Below are positions 57,572 through 64,000 of a stretch of 64,000 nt of DNA, one piece after another. The notes beneath the pieces are model-generated. The model was not told where the DNA came from. It saw only the letters and a list, made by a program, of their open reading frames with translations, and ran no database searches. The stretch comes from Methanoculleus chikugoensis (GTDB lineage: Archaea; Halobacteriota; Methanomicrobia; Methanomicrobiales; Methanoculleaceae): contig NZ_AP019781.1 in the NCBI RefSeq assembly GCF_019669965.1, positions 2,481,092 through 2,545,091 on the forward strand. Reading direction: 5' to 3'. The position numbers were made by a program, and so were the translations under genes. The first letter of the stretch is position 1. Each line of letters opens with the position of its first letter.

Positions 57572-58120
57572 CGGTCGTTTCGGCATCTTTTTCCCGGAAC
57601 ACTCTTTCAGAGAGGCATCTTTGAAAGCCTGAGGGGAGTTCACAGGGTGACTGGTCACAGGATGCGACGGATAACAGTCCGGAGTGTAAGCGCCGAAGGT
57701 GCGAGGAGGGGCTACGGGGAGTGCGAGCGAAGCGAGCTTGAGCATCGTTAGGTGCGAGCTCGACCACCGTCAGGTGGGGAGGGGGGAGCATCCCCCCTCG
57801 AAACTCTTCGAGTTTCTCATGCTCGCTCTCGCTCGCACTCCCCTTGTCCAACCCCCCTGCGTGGCGATATGCCCACGGAATCCGTGCTAGATGTAGCCAC
57901 GGGGAACTGGTGCTCGCCCTGTGTGACAAGAAACAGGGCTTTACAAAGTGGACACCCCTGGACTATCCAGCCGGATAGACCCGGAGGTAGGGGCATCATC
58001 TTTAAAAAAATCGATGGGGGATCTCCCCCCGCCGCGGGTTCCCTTTAGCCGGCGAGAGATGGCAGGTGCTCTCTGCCGTCATATGTTGCCGCTGAAATGA
58101 TCTTTCCGGGTGTGTTCTAT
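57572..58120. other. Intergenic region with large inverted repeats
   Basis: The arms GGGGAGTGCGAGCGAAGCGA (from 57716) and its near-complement (57818-57843) enclose about 76 bases that themselves form hairpins: GGGGGG-AGCAT-CCCCCC at 57781-57797 and GAAACTC-TTC-GAGTTTC. No gene is visible; open frames here follow the repeat. The structure suggests a mobile palindromic element or a structured RNA. Confidence 0.55.
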
Positions 58121-58567
58121 TCAGTCCCTGAACAGTACCTGGTAGGTTGCCGATTCCGCTCCAAAAAAGTCCCTGCAAAACTCCGCTGCTTTCGAGGGTT
58201 CGTACTCTTTGCAGCTGAAGATGTCGAGGTAGGCCGCGTTGGTCTCGTTCGCGAAGTGACCGGAGACGAGCGATGTCTCGATGAGCTGGGTCATGGAAAA
58301 CCCTGCGACCCTCTCACAGGGGCCGAAGTGGATGATCTGTGGTTCGCCGAACCTCTTCATGTCGATGAGGTCGCATAGTTCGATGATGAACCGGTGGATC
58401 TTCTCAGCGTCCCGTATCGATGCCGGGTCGCACCCCTTCAGGTCAACGCTCGTGTACAGTCCCCAACACCCGCGCTGCTTGAACTGTGCAACGATCTCTG
58501 CGTCGCTTACCGTCTCTGCCATAACGTTGCTGGCTGCAACGTTGTTTGCTATTGCCTTACTAACCAT
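58121..58567 (-). CDS. S-adenosylmethionine decarboxylase-like protein
   Basis: The 148-residue product resembles the prokaryotic class 1 AdoMet decarboxylase proenzyme. GFSMTQLIETSLVSGHF matches the processing region and AAYLDIFSCKEYEPSKAAEF the later strand and helix. In usual SpeH the site is ES-H; here it reads ETS, so the pyruvoyl serine may be shifted or lost. CWGLYTSVDLKGCDPASIRD near the N-terminus is also family-like. ATG 58567 is chosen because GAAGGTGAT precedes it; the frame is open to 58642. It could supply aminopropyl groups for polyamines together with pdaD. Confidence 0.75.
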   Translation of the reverse strand: MVSKAIANNVAASNVMAETVSDAEIVAQFKQRGCWGLYTSVDLKGCDPASIRDAEKIHRFIIELCDLIDMKRFGEPQIIHFGPCERVAGFSMTQLIETSLVSGHFANETNAAYLDIFSCKEYEPSKAAEFCRDFFGAESATYQVLFRD

Positions 58568-58642
58568 GATATCACCTTCGAGACAAACTCTGATCGATTG
58601 ATCACTGTAGTTTTTGATAGTTCTGATTTTAAACTTATCCAT

Positions 58643-59001
58643 GCTGCTAATGAAAAATAGCCGTTATTTCCCGGTTAGGCGTGAGCAATCCCGAGGTATC
58701 CAAAATTATAAGGCAAATTCTTGACCTTTTTTCAAATCTGTGACTTTACTTAGCCCATTCATCTTTTAGTAGTCAAAGACGACCTAATAAGTAACACCAA
58801 GTGTGAATAATCGCCGGCGGAAAATTTTTTCCGCGGACTTTGCTCCGGGGGTTTTCAGGCAGAAGGGGTCTAAAAAGACAGGTCTTTTTCCGACACGGTT
58901 CCCGGATATCATTTCGGATGGGAAAAACCAATAAGTCGGAGATAGGAAATTTTCGACCCTGCACCGGTCTCGATCCCGACCGAAAAGCAGCCGGGCGATG
59001 A
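58643..59001. other. AT-rich intergenic region with two terminator-like hairpins
   Basis: GCGGAAAA-TT-TTTTCCGC at 58817-58834 and AAAAAGAC-AG-GTCTTTTT at 58872-58889 are perfect hairpins flanked by A/T runs. They lie downstream of the minus-strand zinc-finger/LigD genes and probably end that transcript. The stretch next to 58643 is AT-rich and would hold the promoter of the AdoMet-decarboxylase-like gene. No other gene is visible. Confidence 0.55.
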
Positions 59002-59280
59002 CTACGGAACCCCTCTCACGGCCCCTGAAATCAGGGTATCTCTGCCGGGCAACGCGCACCCCCGGCCTCCCGTCACGCACCCCGCCGGGGCCTCCGGACA
59101 CGACCTGCCGCAGCCGGGTGCCTTCACCGGACCTCCGGGGGGCGCCGGTGCACGGCGCCGGACGTGCGCATGAAGGGCTTCGAGCGTGGGGTAGTGCCTG
59201 CCGCAGAACGGGCAGACGAACTCGCCCATCTCCACCGGGATATCGCCGTCCCTCCTCCTTTGCGGCGGCTCGCCCTTCAC
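59002..59280 (-). CDS. C2H2 zinc-finger protein
   Basis: The start GTG (59280) overlaps the stop of the LigD-like gene. Residues 21-41 form FVCPFCGRHYPTLEALHAHVR, a Cys-x2-Cys then His-Ala-His pattern of a C2H2-type finger. The rest, rich in Gly, Pro, Arg and Cys, has no recognisable fold and may be disordered. Translational coupling implies a partner of the phosphoesterase, perhaps for DNA end binding. Confidence in the C-terminal half is low. Confidence 0.6.
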   Translation of the reverse strand: MKGEPPQRRRDGDIPVEMGEFVCPFCGRHYPTLEALHAHVRRRAPAPPGGPVKAPGCGRSCPEAPAGCVTGGRGCALPGRDTLISGAVRGVP

Positions 59281-59873
59281 TCATCCCTCCCCCCGCCGAT
59301 CTCCTCAAGCGTCCGCCCGGAGACAACCGACCGGGGCTCCGTCCCGACCGGGTTTCTGTCGGGGTCGGCCTCGGCATCGTCCATCTTTACGAGCAGCCAG
59401 GCCTCGCCTTTTCCGGTCCTGAAACGCGTGAGGGCGTAGCCGCCCCGGAGTTTCTCCCCCTCCAGCCGGAACGATACGTGGCCCCGTCGGAGGGCCTCGG
59501 CGACCCCGACCCTCTCCCCCTCCTTCTCGGTGAGGTTCCGGTAGGTTCCCCGGTCCCAGACGAGAACCGTCCCGGCCCCGTAACTCCCTTCCGGGATGAC
59601 GCCCTCGAAGTCGGCGTAGTCGAGCGGATGATCCTCCGTCGGCACGGCGAGACGCTTCTCCTTCGGGTTTGTCGACGGCCCTTTCGGAACCGCCCAGGAC
59701 TTCAGCACCCCGTCGACCTCAAGGCGGAAGTCGTAGTGGAGCGTGGTCGCTCTGTGCTTCTGGATGACGAAACGCGGGTGGGCACCTGCCGCGTCCTGCT
59801 CTCCTTGCGGCTCCGGCGTCCGGGAAAAGTCCCTCTTCCCGCGATACTCTTCAAGCGTGTCACGGCCGGCCAT
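59277..59873 (-). CDS. LigD-type 3'-phosphoesterase (DNA end processing)
   Basis: The 198-residue protein matches the N-terminal phosphoesterase domain of LigD as a stand-alone enzyme. RFVIQKHRATTLHYDFRLE holds two catalytic His, and SWAVPKGPS, VPTEDHPLDYADFEGVIPEGSYGAGTVLVWD and LLVKMDD follow. Such enzymes trim 3'-phosphates or 3'-ribonucleotides at broken DNA ends; stand-alone archaeal forms are known. The ligase and polymerase domains are absent and no Ku gene is in view. It overlaps the zinc-finger gene by 4 bases. Confidence 0.92.
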   Translation of the reverse strand: MAGRDTLEEYRGKRDFSRTPEPQGEQDAAGAHPRFVIQKHRATTLHYDFRLEVDGVLKSWAVPKGPSTNPKEKRLAVPTEDHPLDYADFEGVIPEGSYGAGTVLVWDRGTYRNLTEKEGERVGVAEALRRGHVSFRLEGEKLRGGYALTRFRTGKGEAWLLVKMDDAEADPDRNPVGTEPRSVVSGRTLEEIGGGRDE

Positions 59874-59959
59874 ACCAGAACTCCGGCGCGGCCCCGGATA
59901 AGGGTTTCACATCACGGGGATCTGCCGGAGTCGTTATGAAGTCCGCCGGGTGTCAAACC

Positions 59960-60240
59960 AGCGACCCCCTCACACGAAGGGGAACAACTCGTAATCAAAC
60001 AGATCTTCGCGTTCTTCGCGGCTCGAAGCCTACGGCTTCTCACGCTCCCGTCCTGTGGACAGTCGCGGCTCGCACCTTCGGTGCTCCAACTCCGCCCCGC
60101 AGGAGCGTCGTTCTTCGCGTGAGGCAACATACAAGGATAATGACAGGGTCTCACGCGAAGAACGCGAAGCCGCGAAGAGAGTTACAGGTAACCCTCTACC
60201 GTCCTTCGCGGCTCGCGCTTCGCGAAAGATGGCAATCCTC
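59960..60240. repeat. Dispersed GCGAAG-rich palindromic repeat, copy 4 (longest)
   Basis: CTTCGCGTTCTTCGCGGCTC, TCACGCGAAGAACGCGAAG and CCTTCGCGGCTCGCGCTTCGCG alternate in orientation. Between them lie GAAGCCTACGGCTTC and CACCTTCGGTG, two small hairpins. The block fills most of the gap between the LigD-like and HerA-like genes and shares its modules with copies at 923, 16160 and 51439. Confidence 0.7.
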
Positions 60241-60278
60241 CCCGCAGTGGGATCACCGGATCAACGTGCACTGCTCCA

Positions 60279-62630
60279 CTAATGGTTCCGCTCCGACGCC
60301 GGGACGATCCGGATGTTCATCTTCTCCGAACCGATGATCAGGATCCCCTCCCCGGGCTGGAAGTTGAGGAGGTCCTTCTCGCTCACCTCGAAGAACTTGG
60401 CGTTTTCCTGGGCCTGCTTCTTGTTCTCGGAGCGCATGCAGAACTTCACGGCGATGTTCGCGAGAATCTCCTCGTTGAAGTGGGCGATCAGCTGCGACGC
60501 GAGGATCAGCGAGACCCCGAACTTCCGCATCTCGGTCGCATACTTGTTTAAGACCGCCTTGATCGCCGTCTTCGAACCGCTCTTCTGGCTCACCAGGAGT
60601 TTCGCCTCGTCGACGATCACGAAGAGCCGGAACTTCGCCCGCTCGTCCTCCGTCCCGCGCGGGATCTCGCCCGTCGCCTGGAGGGTATAGTAGATTCGCC
60701 GCAAAAAGAGATCCGCAAAGAGATAGCGCAGGTTCTCCGGGAGGGCGTTTAAGTTGATATGGGTGATCCCGCCGGAGAGGATCGTGGTGATCGAGATCTT
60801 CTCCTCGCCTGAGAAGAGTTTGTAGTCGAAGATATCCTCGAGGTAGGCCGGGATCGCCTCATCCTCGCAGTTCATGATCTCCCCCTCGATGTCGTCGAAG
60901 TCGAGCACCCGCGTCCAGGTCTCGGTCTTCCCCGTGATCCCGGACATCCAGTAGCAGTCCTTGATGATGTTCTTGATCTTTCTGCGCTGCTGGATGCCGA
61001 GCGTCGGGAAGTTGATCGAGATGGCGTCGACGAAGTCCGAAGTCGCCCGGAGCGGGGTGATCTCGTCGATATCGGGGTCGAGTTCCAGCGGGTTGAAGTA
61101 GTACTGGCCGCCCTCGCGGATCTTATACGACCGGATATCCCCGCTGCTCGCAGCCATGTCCCCGTGGAAGTCGATCAGGATGACCGGCATCGCCTGTGCC
61201 GCGAGTTCTGAGGCGATGCACCGGATCGTCTCGGTCTTGCCGGCACCCGAACCGCCGAGGATGATCATGTGGCCGTTGTTGAGACGGCCGGGCGACCAGT
61301 TGACCCGCTGCCCGTCCTGCGCATGCCCGAGGAAGATATCGAGCTCTCCGGACCGGGGAACTTCTGCCGGGACGGGTGACGGTTCGCCGGAACGACGTTC
61401 CGCAACGACGGTGCCGGAGGAGGACGGGGCGGCACGCCGGCGTGCGGGCGGCGGCACGATCGGGAGCGGCTCCTCAATCTCCTCCCCGTCTTCTTCCGCC
61501 TCCTCTTCCTCTTCGTCGGGGAAGACGAGCTCCTCCCACTCATCCTCCTCAGCCGCGGGTGCGGGCGTCGGGACCGGGGCCTCCTCCGTGACGGGAGACA
61601 ACTCCTCGGGAATGGGAGAAGAAGGCTCCTCCGCCGGGGCGGAGCGGTCGATGACGATCTTCTCGGCGATCTCGGCCATCAGCGCCCGCCCGAGATCGCG
61701 CAGGCGCATATCGTAGAGGTTCCGGTCCTTGACGATGAACCGGGCGAGGTCGACCCCGTCCTCCTCACGCACCCCTTCGAGGACGTAGATCGCGTCGTCG
61801 AGTTCCGCGAGCACCCTCGCAAGTTCGCGGCGGTGGGCAGGCGATGCGCGGATACGGTCGTAGTCCTCGCCGCAGGCAAGGTAGCGCAGAACGGTGAACG
61901 TCGAGTAGAACGACTCGAGGAGCATGTCGTAGTGTTCCCTGACCGCCGGATCGATCCGTTCGAGCACCCCCTTGAGGATGTACGCGAACTCCGGGGGGAA
62001 GGTGTAGACGACGCCGTCGGCCTTTGCACCGTCGAGATCGTAAGCGTAGGCGAGAACCGCGCACCCGGCGCCCCTGAGCCGGGAGGCGAACCGTTCGCAT
62101 TCGAGAAAGAGGCCCGGACAGTTGTTGAGGAGGAAACTGATGAACGTCTCTTCGGTGCGGGGGAGCGTGGACGGGAAGGTCTTGTTGACGAACGATCCTT
62201 TCACCGTCCCTGCGAGAAGGGCCGGGACGACCTCGTGGATCTCGCGGGCCAGCCCGGCGATATCGAGCGCCCGGAGCCGTGCCTCCATCAGAGGCCGGGC
62301 TATCGCCTCGCCGGTAGCAGTCGCCCGTAAGACCGTCATGCCGTGCCAGGAGGCGGACTCGATGAGGCCGACCTGCCTGAGTGCAAAGAGCGGCCCGGAC
62401 GTGTAGGCGTAACAGCTCTGTTCGACCACGCCCGCCCCTTCTCCCCGGGAAGACGCGCTGTTCTGGGCGATGTAGATGTAGAGGAGCGTCTCGACGATGT
62501 CGCGAACCTCCTGCAGCCGGAAGTCCCGCAGGTAATCGGTGACGGCGGGAGGAAACGACTCCATCAGGGCCGGAATCTCGGCATCTGCATAGCCTGTGGC
62601 TTTGAGTGCTTTGGCAAGGTCTGTTGACAC
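60279..62630 (-). CDS. HerA-like ATPase with unusual N-terminal domain
   Basis: This 783-residue protein has three parts: a helical domain (about residues 1-330) with no family I know, an acidic Glu/Pro-rich linker (about 331-430), and a C-terminal ATPase. The ATPase has IFLGHAQDGQRVNWSPGRL, Walker A GGSGAGKTET (459-468), VILIDFHGDM, Walker B FRLFVIVDEAKLLV and the arginine finger/sensor region SLILASQLIAHFNEE, as in HerA/DUF87 hexameric translocases. GTG 62630 follows TGGTGAA 5 bases upstream; a GTG 16 codons earlier is possible. No NurA nuclease is beside it. It could move or sort DNA, but its target is unknown. Confidence 0.8.
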   Translation of the reverse strand: MSTDLAKALKATGYADAEIPALMESFPPAVTDYLRDFRLQEVRDIVETLLYIYIAQNSASSRGEGAGVVEQSCYAYTSGPLFALRQVGLIESASWHGMTVLRATATGEAIARPLMEARLRALDIAGLAREIHEVVPALLAGTVKGSFVNKTFPSTLPRTEETFISFLLNNCPGLFLECERFASRLRGAGCAVLAYAYDLDGAKADGVVYTFPPEFAYILKGVLERIDPAVREHYDMLLESFYSTFTVLRYLACGEDYDRIRASPAHRRELARVLAELDDAIYVLEGVREEDGVDLARFIVKDRNLYDMRLRDLGRALMAEIAEKIVIDRSAPAEEPSSPIPEELSPVTEEAPVPTPAPAAEEDEWEELVFPDEEEEEAEEDGEEIEEPLPIVPPPARRRAAPSSSGTVVAERRSGEPSPVPAEVPRSGELDIFLGHAQDGQRVNWSPGRLNNGHMIILGGSGAGKTETIRCIASELAAQAMPVILIDFHGDMAASSGDIRSYKIREGGQYYFNPLELDPDIDEITPLRATSDFVDAISINFPTLGIQQRRKIKNIIKDCYWMSGITGKTETWTRVLDFDDIEGEIMNCEDEAIPAYLEDIFDYKLFSGEEKISITTILSGGITHINLNALPENLRYLFADLFLRRIYYTLQATGEIPRGTEDERAKFRLFVIVDEAKLLVSQKSGSKTAIKAVLNKYATEMRKFGVSLILASQLIAHFNEEILANIAVKFCMRSENKKQAQENAKFFEVSEKDLLNFQPGEGILIIGSEKMNIRIVPASERNH

Positions 62631-63007
62631 GGATTCACCAGCGGGTGGGTTCTTCTCGTGGTGCACGGTGAGCTGCACGACACCGCGTCACGCGACGCAG
62701 CCCTGCAGGCGGCCGCATCAGTGAAGCGGGCAGTTGGAATAGTTTCGTTCTACGACCTATTAAACATAGGCAGTTTGCAGAAAATCGGCCGCATCCGGCA
62801 GAATGCTCACGTATCAGGGAGGCACTCCGCTGCATCACCGGGGGAGAGGCGGCCGCCACATTCCCGCCGGATCTCCTGTGCCCGATCTCGCCTGAAGTCA
62901 CCTGATTGACCCTGATATCCCACAACTCACCGGATTCCCGGGACATTAATTATGCACATAATTTTATGTTATTGCGACCATATATTTACCGCCGAGGTGG
63001 GCACCCC
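62631..63007. other. Intergenic region with histidine kinase promoter
   Basis: The right part is AT-rich: TAATTATGCACATAATTTTATG (62946-62967) and CATATATTTACC (62980-62991) look like promoter elements. GAGGTG lies 8 bases before the GTG at 63008. A minus-strand frame at 62635-62946 runs through it but has no protein character. Confidence 0.5.
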
Positions 63008-64000
63008 GTGACTACCCTTACCGAACACCAGCGAGTGGCCATCATCATGACGCTCCTCGCAATATCGATCTTCCTGACCTACTACTTCCACGCTATCCTG
63101 ATGCTCGGGACCGTCTTTTCGCACTTCTTCTACATCCCGATCATCCTGACCGCACTCTGGTGGGAGAAACGGAGCGTGCCGGTCGCTATCTTTCTCGGCG
63201 GGCTCGTCGTCGTCAGCAGCCTCCTCTACCAGCCCGAACTCCTGACCCTGAACGACTACGGACGTGCGCTGATGTTCGTCGTCATCGCCTTCGTCGTCGC
63301 GTCCCTCTCCGAACAGCTCAAAGGGCGGGAGCAGGAGGTGAAGAGACAGAGGGATCTCATGCAGCGTTACCTGGACGTGGCGGGCGTCCTCTTCGCCGTC
63401 ATCGGGACCGACCATACCATCCGGCTTGTCAACCGTCACGGGTGCGAACTCCTCGGCTACCGGGAGGAGGAACTGCTCGGGAAAGACTGGTTCGATACGC
63501 TCGTTCCCGGAGCGCTCCGGGAGGCGCGGCGGCGGGCTTTCGACGAGGCGATTGCCCGGAAAGCCGCACTGCCTGGGCAGCGGGAGCACCCCGTCGTCAC
63601 GCGGAGCGGCAACGAACTGATCCTCGCGTGGCAGGACACCGTGCTCACCGGCGACGACGACCGGCCGACCGGGATCATCGGGTCGGGCGCCGATATCACC
63701 GACCGTATCCGGGCAGAAGAGGGGTTGCGGAAAGCCCACGACGAGGCGAACCTCTACCTCGACATCATGACGCACGATATCAACAACGCGAACGCCGTCG
63801 CTCTCGGGTATGCCGACCTGCTCGAGACGACGCTCGGCGCGGGGAAGGAACGGGAGATGATCCGGAGACTCAAGGCCGGCGTCGACCGGAGCATCGAGAT
63901 CATCCAGAACGTCACGACGATAAGAAGACTGCATTCCCGTGAGACGGCGACGAAACCCGTCGACCTCGACGCGGTCGCCAGGGCCGAGATCGCCCACCAT
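63008..64000 (+). CDS. Membrane PAS sensor histidine kinase (3' truncated by window)
   Basis: From GTG 63008 the frame is open for 331 codons to the window end. Residues 10-100 hold about three membrane segments (VAIIMTLLAISIFLTYYF, FFYIPIILTAL and ALMFVVIAFVVASL), then a coiled linker. A PAS domain spans about 119-235 (YLDVAGVLFAVIGTDHTIRL to GADITDRI), and the H-box YLDIMTHDINNANAVALGYA has His256 as the phosphoacceptor. The ATP-binding domain lies beyond the window. This kinase type is common in Methanomicrobia; signal and output are unknown. Confidence 0.9.
   Translation, partial: MTTLTEHQRVAIIMTLLAISIFLTYYFHAILMLGTVFSHFFYIPIILTALWWEKRSVPVAIFLGGLVVVSSLLYQPELLTLNDYGRALMFVVIAFVVASLSEQLKGREQEVKRQRDLMQRYLDVAGVLFAVIGTDHTIRLVNRHGCELLGYREEELLGKDWFDTLVPGALREARRRAFDEAIARKAALPGQREHPVVTRSGNELILAWQDTVLTGDDDRPTGIIGSGADITDRIRAEEGLRKAHDEANLYLDIMTHDINNANAVALGYADLLETTLGAGKEREMIRRLKAGVDRSIEIIQNVTTIRRLHSRETATKPVDLDAVARAEIAHH

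Overview
The window comes from the chromosome of a hydrogenotrophic methanogenic archaeon, most likely order Methanomicrobiales and close to Methanoculleus. The basis is the F420-reducing hydrogenase operon frhADGB, coenzyme F420 (cofD) and methanopterin (mptA) biosynthesis genes, archaeal information-processing genes (rpoL, aIF2-beta, radB, a non-discriminating aspartyl-tRNA synthetase, Cdc48), archaeal TATA/BRE-like promoters, and high GC in the core genes. The genus call is an inference from protein character; no database search was possible.

Layout. 1-5264: the end of an archaeal glutamate synthase, then a minus-strand operon (HD phosphohydrolase, UbiX, UbiD, aconitase-X) that matches the modified archaeal mevalonate route to isopentenyl phosphate. 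5600-9120: an AT-richer accessory island with a PD-(D/E)XK-like nuclease, an unknown protein, a frameshifted caspase/CHAT-like membrane protein and a two-TM protein. 9280-20750: tandem cofD paralogues, a decaying Fe-S/sulfur-relay cluster (NifU/IscU-like, DsrE, TusA), a HEAT-repeat remnant, pyruvoyl arginine decarboxylase, aspS, a core methionine synthase, a KaiC-like protein, an acyl-CoA synthetase, an S41 protease and a small protein.

21136-41775: a complete type I-C CRISPR-Cas locus. The order is cas5c, cas8c (with an internal cas11c start), cas7c, cas3, then a structured spacer region, then cas4, cas1, cas2, a leader and one very long array of about 191 repeats. The interference genes are AT-richer than cas4-cas1-cas2, and cas3 follows cas7, so the locus looks assembled from two modules. 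The array holds several repeated or near-repeated spacers, and the newest spacer is also present near the old end.

41897-57571: cdc48, larC, radB, dapF, rpoL, a methyltransferase, aIF2-beta with a TRAM tail, purL, a flavodoxin broken by a stop codon, ilvC, mptA and frhADGB. 57572-64000: structured intergenic DNA, an AdoMet-decarboxylase-like gene, a LigD-type 3'-phosphoesterase with a C2H2 zinc-finger partner, a large HerA-like ATPase and the start of a PAS histidine kinase.

Themes: a GCGAAG-rich palindromic repeat recurs in four intergenic regions, and five genes look broken (7019, 11566, 12244, 12670, 50876). The broken genes are either real decay or sequence errors. The most interesting parts are the CRISPR locus with its repeated spacers, the structured DNA between its two modules, the accessory island, the diverged second cofD and the FrhG N-terminal extension.
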